The notes under the pieces were generated by a model, which did no database searches, was not told the origin of the DNA, and saw only the letters and a program-made list of their open reading frames with translations. The position numbers were made by a program, and so were the translations under genes. From the NCBI GenBank assembly GCA_013360535.1, contig JABWBL010000026.1, positions 1-14,526 of the forward strand: a DNA stretch of 14,526 nt, read 5' to 3'. Shown one piece after another: positions 6,126 through 14,431 of the stretch. The DNA comes from Planctomycetaceae bacterium. GTDB taxonomy: Bacteria; Planctomycetota; UBA1135; GCA-002686595. The first letter of the stretch is position 1, and each line of letters starts with the position of its first letter.

Positions 6126-7364
6126 CTACTGGCGCGGCGCGAGGCTGCCGAGCGACTGCGCCACCGCCGCCACGAGCGACTCCTCGCTGAAGGGCTTCTC
6201 CAGCGTCGGCTGCTCGGCCGTGATGCGCCCCTGCGCCATCAGGAGGTCGCGCGGGTAGGCGCTCATGAAGAGCACGTGCAGGTTCGGGTCCTTGGCCGTG
6301 AACTCGCGCGCGAGGTCCGCGCCGGTCGCACCCGGCAGGATCATGTCGCTGAGCAGGAGGTCGATGCCGCCCGAGGTCTCGAACTGCGAGCGCGCCTCGG
6401 CCGCGTCGGCGGCGAGCAGCACGTCGAAGCCGTTGGCGCCGAGCGTGTGGCGCAACGTGACGCGGATCAGGCGCTCGTCCTCGACCACGAGGATGCGCGG
6501 GCGCCGGTCGGTCGCCGCCGGTTCGGGCGTCGGCACGCGCCAGGCCGGCACGAGGATGCGGAAGTGCGTGCCCTGCCCGACGTGGCTCTCGACGTCGATG
6601 CGGCCGCCGAGCGATTGAACGATGCCGTAGACGATGTAGAGGCCCAGGCCCGTGCCGCTCGACTTGGTCGTGTAGAACGGCTCGAAGGCGTGCGTGAGCG
6701 TCGCCGGATCCATGCCGCGGCCGGTGTCGCGCACCGAGAGCACGACGTACTCGCCGGGCTGCATGTGGGGCGCGAGCCGCGCGTCGCCGCGCGCCAGCGT
6801 CAGCGTGCCGGCGCCGAGCGTCAGGGTGCCACCGTCGGGCATCGCGTCGCGGGCGTTGAGCGACAGGTTGATCAGCACCTGCTGCAGCTGGTCGGGATCG
6901 GCGTGGACGAGCGCTCCGGGCGTGTCGAGCACGAGCTCGAGCCGGATGTTTTCCGCGATCAGGTCGCGCAGGATGTCGCGGGCGTGCTCGAGCAGCTCGC
7001 CCGCACGCAGCGGCCGCTGGTGGCCTTCACGCGGCCGGCCGAGCGCGATCAGCTTGCGCGTCAGCTCCGTGCCGCGATCCGCCGCCGCCGCGATCTCCGC
7101 GAGGTACGGCAAGGCCGGGTGTCCCTCGTCGAGCTGCCGCGCCGCGAGCCGGCTGGCGCCGAGGATGCCCATCAGCAGGTTGTTGAAGTGGTGCGAGACG
7201 CCGCCGGCGAGGCTGGAGACGAGCTCCATCTTCTGCGCGCGCCGCAGGTGCTCCTCAAACGGCGCCAGCGCCTGCGCACCGGCAGTGACGTCGGGCCCAG
7301 TGCCTCCGCACCCCAGACAGGTGCGGTCTTCGAGGCCCGGCGGCGGTGCGTCTTCGAGGGTCAT
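6126..7364 (-). CDS. Soluble hybrid histidine kinase (HisKA-HATPase-REC)
   Basis: This 412-residue protein starts with a ~35-residue tail bearing a CLGCGG knuckle (Cys16, Cys19). Then comes a HisKA-type dimerisation helix with the H-box GGVSHHFNNLL, where His58 is the expected phosphate acceptor. The HATPase domain has the N-box LINLSLNARDAM (Asn166, Asn170), the G1 box DTGRGMD (213-219), the F-box EPFYTTK and the G2 box GTGLGLYIV. Residues 290-408 form a receiver domain with acidic pocket Glu295/Asp296, phospho-acceptor Asp340 (LLSDMILPG), Ser368 and Lys390. It lacks transmembrane or PAS sensor regions, so its input is cytoplasmic or from a partner, perhaps the downstream CBS protein. The usual HD after the H-box Ala/Ser is HH here. 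The start at ATG 7364 is moderately sure; one at 7436 would add 24 Arg-rich residues. Confidence 0.92.
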   Translation of the reverse strand: MTLEDAPPPGLEDRTCLGCGGTGPDVTAGAQALAPFEEHLRRAQKMELVSSLAGGVSHHFNNLLMGILGASRLAARQLDEGHPALPYLAEIAAAADRGTELTRKLIALGRPREGHQRPLRAGELLEHARDILRDLIAENIRLELVLDTPGALVHADPDQLQQVLINLSLNARDAMPDGGTLTLGAGTLTLARGDARLAPHMQPGEYVVLSVRDTGRGMDPATLTHAFEPFYTTKSSGTGLGLYIVYGIVQSLGGRIDVESHVGQGTHFRILVPAWRVPTPEPAATDRRPRILVVEDERLIRVTLRHTLGANGFDVLLAADAAEARSQFETSGGIDLLLSDMILPGATGADLAREFTAKDPNLHVLFMSAYPRDLLMAQGRITAEQPTLEKPFSEESLVAAVAQSLGSLAPRQ

Positions 7365-7370
7365 GGCGAG

Positions 7371-7406
7371 GTTCGCTCTCCGAACGACCCATCGTCGGCG
7401 GACGAT
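7371..7406 (-). other. Two tandem hairpins in the leader of the histidine kinase gene
   Basis: Just upstream of the kinase ATG are two short perfect inverted repeats: GTTCG/CGAAC (7371-7375 and 7381-7385) and ATCGTC/GACGAT (7391-7396 and 7401-7406). On the minus strand the first hairpin's loop carries GAGAG, part of the only Shine-Dalgarno-like GGAG nearby, about 13 bases from the ATG. They could affect translation start, or be chance in high-GC DNA. Confidence 0.3.
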
Positions 7407-7502
7407 TCTCCGCGCGGTATTCCTCCCAGAGAGCATGCACCCCGGTCGAAGTGCGTAGGGACAACTACGCGTCCCGCCTGTCAGCAGCGCAGACGGTTCA
7501 GA

Positions 7503-7531
7503 CTCGCAACACGAGAGGCCCGCGCCGGGCC
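7503..7531 (-). terminator. Candidate terminator hairpins after the TPR gene
   Basis: GGCCCG (7517-7522) and CGGGCC (7526-7531) form a 6-bp GC stem with a 3-nt loop, starting 11 bases past the TPR stop on the minus strand. A second stem CTCG/CGAG (7503-7506 and 7512-7515) follows directly. There is no U run, so if this terminates transcription it is not a classic intrinsic terminator. Confidence 0.4.
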
Positions 7532-7541
7532 AACCCGGACC

Positions 7542-7922
7542 CTACTGGACGACGTTCATCGGCCCCGGCGGCGTCGGCGGCGGCGCGTTCGGGTTCTTCT
7601 TCAGCTCTTCCTTCCAAGCCAGCATGCGGGCCTTCGCCGCCGCCGTCTCCGCATCCGCGATCTTCCCCGCCCGCTGCAGGAAGATCGACAGGCTCGTGAA
7701 CACGAACGGGTCGGCCGGCGTGAGCTCGATCACGCGGTTCACCGTCGCGATCGCCTCCTCCTGCCGCCCCAGCTTCGACTGCGCCGTCGCCAGCGCATGC
7801 AGCACCTCCGCCCAGTCCGGCTTCTGCTCGAGCGCGAGCCGGTACTCGGCGATCGCCTCCTCGAACTTCTGCAACCCGAACAGCTTCAGCCCCGCCATGT
7901 AGTGCGTCTTCGGTTCACTCAT
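7542..7922 (-). CDS. Small TPR protein with Pro-rich tail
   Basis: This 126-residue protein has about three tetratricopeptide repeats (roughly residues 5-35, 36-69 and 70-103). TPR signature residues are visible in GLKLFGLQKFEEAIAEYRLAL and HALATAQSKLGRQEEAIATV. TPR arrays form a helical groove for protein-protein contact. The tail is WKEELKKNPNAPPPTPPGP, a pattern I recall from small planctomycete TPR proteins. No signal peptide is present, so it is probably cytoplasmic. The start at ATG 7922 puts the first helix at residue 5; the 15 residues from a start at 7967 are Arg/Gly/Trp-rich and not credible. It is flanked by the broken nucleotidyltransferase genes (75 bases upstream) and the kinase. 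The partner is unknown. Confidence 0.85.
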   Translation of the reverse strand: MSEPKTHYMAGLKLFGLQKFEEAIAEYRLALEQKPDWAEVLHALATAQSKLGRQEEAIATVNRVIELTPADPFVFTSLSIFLQRAGKIADAETAAAKARMLAWKEELKKNPNAPPPTPPGPMNVVQ

Positions 7923-7997
7923 CTCGCCCCACCATACCACTCCCCTCCCCCCACCCCGCCTACGCACCCCGTCGCAGCACTAGCGCGAAGTCCGGCA

Positions 7998-8672
7998 TCA
8001 GGCTCGCAGGCGCAGCAGAAGGTCGTGGAGGCCGTCCCGGGCGGTCGGGAGTTCGGGCAGCGTGGAGGTCGCGCCGGCAGCGGCGAGCTGATCGAGAAGG
8101 CGCGCGCAGGCGCCTTCGTGCCGCTCGAGCTCGCCAGGCTGGAGCACGCCTTGCTCGGCGCCGGCGAGCTTGCGCGCGATCAGGTCCTCGACGCCAACTT
8201 GCGGGTAGAGCGCGAGAAGATGGCGCAGGTTGGCCTCGATCTCGCCCGAGCGCAGCAGGTGGATGCCGGTGAGCAGCACGCGATACGCATAGAGGAGCGG
8301 CTTCACGCGAGGCGGGTTCTCCTTCGCCAGCAGCCCCCACTGCGTCTCGAAGAAGCCGCGGTAGTGGTGGCCGTGGTGGCGCGTCACGCACTGTCGGCCG
8401 AGTTCCTTGAGCTCCTCGTGCTCTGGCGTGGTCACGACAACGAGCGGCGAGTGGAGCTGCTCGAGCACGTAGCCGTTGCGCCTGAGCATCAGGCGCATGA
8501 ACTTCGCCGCATCGTGCGTGACGAGGTCGAGCTCGAGTCCGTCCTCGATGCGCTCGATCGTGGTCGTGTCCGGGCCTTCGATGAGGCCGGCCACCTCGCG
8601 CCACGGCAGCACGTGCACGCCGCGCAGGTCCCAATCGGAGTCGGGCGAAGGAAAGCCGTAGAGGTGCGCGCC
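7998..8672 (-). pseudogene. Polymerase-beta-type nucleotidyltransferase, 5' end missing and out of frame
   Basis: From about 8672 to the stop at 7998 one frame encodes 224 residues beginning GAHLYGFPSPDSDWDLRGVH, the catalytic signature of the polymerase-beta-like nucleotidyltransferase superfamily (COG3541 type). It has the G-[AS]-x loop and the metal-binding DWD; a likely third Asp lies in LELDLVTHD. The helical remainder, including VTRHHGHHYRGF and KPLLYAYRVLLTGIHL, matches this family well. Intact relatives, as I recall, start 25-35 residues earlier with a strand leading into SG[AS]HLYGF. Here the frame upstream reads Arg/Trp-rich nonsense with no start codon. The first usable start is GTG 8618, past the catalytic Asp pair, so an active product is unlikely. 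Substrates in this family are poorly known (AMP or other NMP transfer). Confidence 0.75.
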
Positions 8673-8848
8673 TCGACGCCATCGACGAACCGGACGCCGT
8701 AGCGATGCTGCGGATCGACCGGCGCCTCGACGAGTTCTCCAACGGCCCCGATTTCGAAGCCGGACACGCTCGCACTCGCCTTGCGCGTAACGCGTGAAAC
8801 CACCCGGGTGCCCACGGGCAAGATCGGCGGCAGTCGCTCCTCCCTCAT
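8672..8848 (-). pseudogene. 5' fragment with a KOW-like beta domain, cut at the junction with the nucleotidyltransferase
   Basis: ATG 8848 opens a frame whose first ~58 residues look like a small beta-barrel: VGTRVVSRV, then GAVGELVEAPVDPQHRYGVRFVDGVE. I recall similar modules (GAVG-V-x-D-x-YRVRF-DG) at the N-terminus of another COG3541 nucleotidyltransferase subfamily. After VEA (about 8672) the frame is only the shifted reading of the GAHLYGF gene and runs to a stop at 8489, so the real homology ends there. A GGGAG lies about 12 bases before the ATG. The simplest view is that two neighbouring, related genes were joined by a deletion that removed the body of the first and the start of the second. 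Confidence 0.6.
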
Positions 8849-8879
8849 GCCCGCAGTACTCCCAGGGCGAGCGACGACG

Positions 8880-8911
8880 ACCGCGGGGGCGCGTTCGTCA
8901 CGCGCCCCCGC
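8880..8911 (-). terminator. Repeated perfect hairpin, copy 1 (downstream of FG-GAP gene)
   Basis: GCGGGGGCGCG (8883-8893) pairs perfectly with 8901-8911 around the loop TTCGTCA, whose outer T and A can also pair (12 bp). It begins 34 bases past the FG-GAP stop on the minus strand and precedes the next gene's ATG (8848). The 32 bases 8880-8911 are identical to 12143-12174 downstream of pckA, loop included. Position suggests a terminator or mRNA 3'-end stabiliser; there is no U tract. Confidence 0.65.
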
Positions 8912-8944
8912 TTCGGTGGCATGCCGCAGCCTTCCGTCAGCGAA

Positions 8945-10501
8945 TCACAGGCCGAACTGCACCTTGAGGCCCTGGGTGAAGTTGAAGCCGCTGCCGCAAG
9001 GGCCGGTGGTATCGCGGAAACCGACCTGGAAGCGACGCGTGTGGCCGGCGCTCCAGGCCTCGAACAAAGCGAGCCCGGGAGCCCACGTGGCGAGACCGTG
9101 GCGATCGGCGAAGCGCGTGCCGAGGCGGCGCAGCGGACCGCTCAGGCAACGCAGGCCGTCGCCGAAAGGCGTTCCGGCGCCACCGTTCGCGGCGTCGGGA
9201 GTGCAGAGCAGGAGCGCGAGCCGACCGGGCTGAATGCCGCTCGCGACGAAGCCGAGGTCGTCGGCGCTGACGCTGCCGCTGCCGTTCGCGCTCAGCACCG
9301 CGCCCAGGCCGGATGAGGTGGCACAACCACCGCCGGGGCCGCCGTCGTTGCCGCACGGGCACGGCGTCGCGGAGCCGTCGCCGAAGCAGAACGACTCCTG
9401 CACCCCGACGCAGCCGCCGCGCAGGATCGAGATCTGGCCCTGCACGACCGCTCCGCTGCGAACGAACAGGTCACGCGCGCCGTCGCCGTTGAAGTCGCCG
9501 TCGAAGAAGTAACGCGCGTTCGACGGACCGAGCGGTGCGACAGGCACGAGCGCTCCGCCGACGTTCCAGCTGACGATCAGGCCTCCCGCGCCGCCGGCGA
9601 CGAGCTCGAGGTCTCCGTCGGAATCGAGATCGACCGCGTGCGCGCCGAGGATCGCGCTCGGCAGCTGGAACTGCGTGGGAGCGCCGAAATTCCCAGCGTT
9701 GTTGGGATGCACCTGCACCAGCCCGGTGTCCCGATGCGCGACGACGAGCTCGGGCGCGCCGTCCGAATTCGTGTCGAGCAACTGCACGTACACGATCCCG
9801 GGATAGAAGACCTTGGGTTGCACCACGAACGTGCCGTCGCCCTGATTGAGCGAGACCCGCACGTTCGGCGGTTCGACGAACGCGTCCCCTTGACCGACGA
9901 CGATGACATCGAGGTCGAGATCGAGATCCAGATCCGCCACGAGCATTTGCTGCGCCCACGAAGCGCTGTCGGACGCGCTCGGCGCCGCAAATTGCCCGCT
10001 GCCGTCGTTGCGGAGCACGAGCAACTGGTCGGCGTTGATGTCCGTGGCCACGACATCGAGATCGAGATCGCCGTCGATGTCCACGAGCGCAAGGTCTGCG
10101 ATCGAGAACGGCCAGCTCGCGAGTTCGGTGCGCGTGTACACGCCCGCCGCCGTCTGGCGGAGCACCGTCAGCGCGGGCTCGTGCCCGACCACCAGATCGA
10201 GATCCTGATCGCCGTCGATGTCCCCCGCCGCGATCGAGCCGGTCTCCGCTGGCCAACTGAGCGGAACCACCTGCGGCGCTCCCGGCACGCCCGTCGACAG
10301 GGACAGCCGCACGGTGAGCGACGGCTGCAGCAGACTGCCCGTGATCGTGTCATCGAGACCATCGGAATCGAGATCCGCCACGCACAGCGCGTTCGTCAGG
10401 CTGTCGACATTCCAGCTCGACGCCACCTCGAGGCACGGCGTCTGCGCCCGCACCACCCCGGCTCCCAGCACCAGCGACACCACCAGCTTCCAAGTTCGCA
10501 C
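8945..10501 (-). CDS. Secreted FG-GAP/VCBS-repeat protein with Cys-rich C-terminal domain
   Basis: This protein has 518 residues. GTG 10501 is the start: an AAGGAGGA lies six bases upstream and a signal peptide follows at once (RTWKLVVSLVLGAGVVRA, cleavage likely before Gln20). Residues 38-348 hold seven FG-GAP-like calcium-binding strands: ADLDSDGLDD, GDIDGDQDLDLVV, VDIDGDLDLDVV, ADLDLDLDLDVIVV, LDTNSDGAPELVV, VDLDSDGDLELV and GDFNGDGARDLFV. Together they probably form an integrin-type seven-bladed propeller. After Cys364 comes a Cys/Gly-rich domain (CFGDGSATPCPCGNDGGPG at 372-390) running to the C-terminus, with FNFTQGLKVQF at the end. I recall this tail on many planctomycete exported proteins, where it may direct surface attachment or sorting. 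Role: extracellular adhesion or structure, inferred. Confidence 0.9.
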   Translation of the reverse strand: MRTWKLVVSLVLGAGVVRAQTPCLEVASSWNVDSLTNALCVADLDSDGLDDTITGSLLQPSLTVRLSLSTGVPGAPQVVPLSWPAETGSIAAGDIDGDQDLDLVVGHEPALTVLRQTAAGVYTRTELASWPFSIADLALVDIDGDLDLDVVATDINADQLLVLRNDGSGQFAAPSASDSASWAQQMLVADLDLDLDLDVIVVGQGDAFVEPPNVRVSLNQGDGTFVVQPKVFYPGIVYVQLLDTNSDGAPELVVAHRDTGLVQVHPNNAGNFGAPTQFQLPSAILGAHAVDLDSDGDLELVAGGAGGLIVSWNVGGALVPVAPLGPSNARYFFDGDFNGDGARDLFVRSGAVVQGQISILRGGCVGVQESFCFGDGSATPCPCGNDGGPGGGCATSSGLGAVLSANGSGSVSADDLGFVASGIQPGRLALLLCTPDAANGGAGTPFGDGLRCLSGPLRRLGTRFADRHGLATWAPGLALFEAWSAGHTRRFQVGFRDTTGPCGSGFNFTQGLKVQFGL

Positions 10502-10507
10502 GGCGAG

Positions 10508-10515
10508 TCCTCCTT
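10508..10515 (-). promoter_or_regulatory. Strong Shine-Dalgarno fixing the FG-GAP GTG start
   Basis: AAGGAGGA on the minus strand, six bases before GTG 10501. It selects this start over an in-frame ATG at 10597, whose extra 32 residues are Arg/Trp-rich and would bury the signal peptide. Confidence 0.88.
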
Positions 10516-10619
10516 CTCTCCAGCGGCGCCGACGGGATGCCCGCGCCCGCCACCGAGTCTTCCACGCCCCGCCGCTCCTGCCCACCCTCCATCTCAAGTC
10601 ATCGGGGGCATCCGCGACT

Positions 10620-12089
10620 TCAGCGCTCGACGGACACGGTCACGAACTGGCCGGTCGCGGCGTCGATCGGCACGACATTCGAGCCCATGTTGCCACGGCC
10701 GCGGATGGTGTAGGTGCCCGGGGGAAGGGGTTCGGCGTGGAAGCGGAAATCGGTCGATGCGGAGCAGCGGAGCTCGATTCCACCGGGCACGCCGTCGCGC
10801 TGGAACTCGAGCGTGATCGTCTCTCGGGAGTCCGCGACACCCGCGATGCTGCCGTCGATGGCGGCGCCGCGATCGAGGGTCAGGGTCACGGCGATGTCGG
10901 GAGCCACAGCGGTCAGTGCGAGGCGTTGCGCGGGTGCGAGTCCAGCGGGATGACGGCTGGGAACGAGCCCGCAGTAGTACTGCCCAAGGGGAACGCTCTC
11001 GAACTCGAACGTGCCGTCGGCGCGCGCCTTCGACTGGGACAGGAGCGGCTCGTTCTCCTCGAGAAACGCGCTCGGTGTCGTGCGTGGACCCGCCGCGACC
11101 AAGGCGACGTGAAAGCGGCTCAGATCGAGCCCCTCCCACGCGACCAGTCGCCCCTGCACTCGGCCCAGGACAGGCGAGCTCCATTCGACCACTCGATCTT
11201 CACCGAGGAAGAGCTTCGACGGGGTGAGCTCGACCGCGTGCGTGAATCCGAACCCGGAGATCACGACGCTCAGCGGGATCTCCGAAGGCAAGCCGCGCAC
11301 GTGCGCGAGTCCGGATTCACCACTCGTGGCCTGCCAGTCGTGGGCTCCGCTGCCTCCGACGTGCCGCATCGTGCCCAGCAGCGGGTCGAGCTGCATGCTG
11401 AACACGCGTTCGCGTTTCAGGTCAGTCAGCCAATCGCCGCTCGAATCCAGCGCCTTCGCGGAGACGCGAACCGTGGCGCCGACGAGCGGATCGCCGTTCG
11501 CCTTCTTGAGCAGGAACAGCAGCGCGGACTCGCGCTGGAGCGTCACGACCAACGCCGACTCGCGCGTTGCATGTCCGCTTTCGAGCCGCACGATCGACGA
11601 CGCGCACCCGGCCGCGTCCACCCGCAGCGCGAGCCCCCACAAATCGCTTAACTCCCTTCTGTCGAGCGCGCTGAACTGCTCCCGCACCGCCTCGACGTCA
11701 AATTGCACGAAGCCCTCGACATCGGTGATGTCGCAGACGTGCGAGTACCTGGGATCGGCGAAATTCAGGCTCGCTCCGCCGATACCCGTTCCTCGGGCAG
11801 CCTCGACAACCTGGATCCACGTCAATTCGCTCGCCGCCACGGCCTGCGGCTCGGAAGTCTCGGCCGTCTCCGTGACTTCGCGGGCCTCAACCTCCGTCCG
11901 GCGCGTCGAAGCGGGAATTGCACTTTCGACCGGTGTTTCTGACACGACCGTCGAATTGCGCTCGAGCTCGCGCTCCGCCGCACTCGCATCTTCGGCGACG
12001 GTTCGTCGCAAGAGCCACCAACAGAACCCCGCGATGACGATGCCCACGAACAGAAAGATCCAGCGCGAGTTTCGCTTCGGGGTGTTCAT
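10620..12089 (-). CDS. Membrane-anchored protein with carboxypeptidase-regulatory-like beta domains
   Basis: This 489-residue protein has a basic N-tip (NTPKRNSR), then one transmembrane helix (10-27, WIFLFVGIVIAGFCWWLL). A Glu/Thr/Ala-rich linker (32-88) leads to an extracytoplasmic beta-rich part. At least three segments resemble CarboxypepD_reg/Cna-B-like sandwiches: LLFLLKKANGDPLVGATVRVSA (190-211), VQGRLVAWEG...ARADGTFEFESVPLGQYY (311-372) and GAAIDGSIAGV...FRFHAEPLPPGTYTIRG (408-464). The last two end in the usual Gly-x-[FY]-x-F...PLPPGxY turn. Such domains are structural or adhesive with no catalytic site; I see none here. The start at ATG 12089 is chosen because the helix follows at once, although no Shine-Dalgarno is visible. 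It is upstream of the FG-GAP gene (118-base gap, same strand), so the two may be coexpressed envelope proteins. Confidence 0.82.
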   Translation of the reverse strand: MNTPKRNSRWIFLFVGIVIAGFCWWLLRRTVAEDASAAERELERNSTVVSETPVESAIPASTRRTEVEAREVTETAETSEPQAVAASELTWIQVVEAARGTGIGGASLNFADPRYSHVCDITDVEGFVQFDVEAVREQFSALDRRELSDLWGLALRVDAAGCASSIVRLESGHATRESALVVTLQRESALLFLLKKANGDPLVGATVRVSAKALDSSGDWLTDLKRERVFSMQLDPLLGTMRHVGGSGAHDWQATSGESGLAHVRGLPSEIPLSVVISGFGFTHAVELTPSKLFLGEDRVVEWSSPVLGRVQGRLVAWEGLDLSRFHVALVAAGPRTTPSAFLEENEPLLSQSKARADGTFEFESVPLGQYYCGLVPSRHPAGLAPAQRLALTAVAPDIAVTLTLDRGAAIDGSIAGVADSRETITLEFQRDGVPGGIELRCSASTDFRFHAEPLPPGTYTIRGRGNMGSNVVPIDAATGQFVTVSVER

Positions 12090-12142
12090 GGATGTCACGC
12101 AAATCTGGAGTGCGGCGAGCTCCGCGTGAGCGCCATTCAAGC

Positions 12143-12176
12143 ACCGCGGGGGCGCGTTCGTCACGCGCCCCCGCGG
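12143..12176 (-). terminator. Repeated perfect hairpin, copy 2 (downstream of pckA)
   Basis: CCGCGGGGGCGCG (12144-12156) pairs with 12164-12176 around the same loop TTCGTCA as copy 1; 13 bp perfect, 14 with the loop-closing T-A. It begins 46 bases past the pckA stop on the minus strand and lies before the next gene's ATG (12089). On position it is the best candidate terminator for pckA. The 32-base identity with 8880-8911 is far beyond chance. Confidence 0.7.
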
Positions 12177-12221
12177 GGAAAGACGGGTGCGGACCGGGCG
12201 TGAGCGCGGCCGCGGGGTGGA

Positions 12222-13901
<1,680 letters not shown>

Positions 13902-14218
13902 GGCGTTCGTGGAGGGATGGACGGCGCCGGTCAGGGAGACTCCCCCGAGGATTCCGGGCGGTTCGTGAAAGCGCACCAGCGTAACGCAAGCGCGCTGTCC
14001 GACCAGTAGGCCGCTCGACCCGAGGTCCGCGGCCCAAGCTTGGACCAGCTTTGCGCAGTCCTTTGCCGGACCTTCAGGCGCCTGTCCGATGTTGTCGAAG
14101 CCAGAACGCAGGTCCTTGGCCCGGCCCGACTTGGGGCGCGGTGGTGAGGCTCGGAACGAACCGGGCCACCCGCGCCGCCCTCGCGCCCGCCCGAGCACCC
14201 CCTGCGACTGCGCCTGTC
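13902..14218. other. 317-base divergent intergenic region between pckA and a zinc-ribbon gene
   Basis: I see no credible gene here. The minus frame is open through most of it, but its codon pattern and translation do not continue PEPCK. It should contain the pckA promoter and that of the divergent small gene. Two short palindromes stand out: GGGAG-A-CTCCC (13934-13944), 33 bases upstream of the pckA ATG, and CCAAGCTTGG (14034-14043). Either could be an operator. No convincing -35/-10 pair was found. The segment 13970-14130 is a little less GC-rich than the flanks. Confidence 0.5.
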
Positions 14219-14431
14219 ATGACCACGCCCCGCGATACCGACCCCGTCTGCCCCCGCTGCTTCGAGACCCTCCGGGTGACCGATACCGGCCCCGAGCGCG
14301 ACCGCGCCGCCCTGCTCGCCTGCCCCGAGCCCTACTGCGACTACGTGCTCGTCCTGACCGAGCGCGAGGCCTTCTCCGCCCGCAAGTGGAGCTGGCCGGA
14401 CCTGTTCCGCTTCACCCGCGCCGCGGGCTAG
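14219..14431 (+). CDS. Small zinc-ribbon protein of unknown function
   Basis: A 70-residue protein with two Cys pairs, CPRC (Cys11, Cys14) and CPEPYC (Cys35, Cys40), arranged as a zinc ribbon with a 20-residue loop. The tail is aromatic and basic (KWSWPDLFRFTR). The ATG at 14219 places the first knuckle ten residues in; the frame is open to 14051 but that part is Pro/Ala/Arg-rich. Such ribbons bind nucleic acid or protein; no specific role can be given. It is divergent from pckA. Short length leaves some doubt, but the Cys pattern and clean stop support a real gene. Confidence 0.65.
   Translation: MTTPRDTDPVCPRCFETLRVTDTGPERDRAALLACPEPYCDYVLVLTEREAFSARKWSWPDLFRFTRAAG

Noticed and set aside
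8600..8700. Programmed ribosomal frameshift joining the KOW-like and nucleotidyltransferase frames
   Set aside because: No slippery heptamer or downstream pseudoknot is evident, and expected sequence of both partners is missing, which fits a deletion better.
4266..8702. A 1478-codon open frame on the plus strand across four genes
   Set aside because: It is Arg/Ala-rich and runs antisense or out of frame to well-supported GT4, CBS, kinase and TPR genes; long spurious frames are common in GC-rich DNA.
10498..10597. Extended start of the FG-GAP protein at 10597
   Set aside because: A strong AAGGAGGA and an immediate signal peptide place the start at GTG 10501.
13902..14198. N-terminal extension of PEP carboxykinase to 14198
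   Set aside because: The 99 extra residues do not resemble any PEPCK, and ATG 13901 gives a normal family length.
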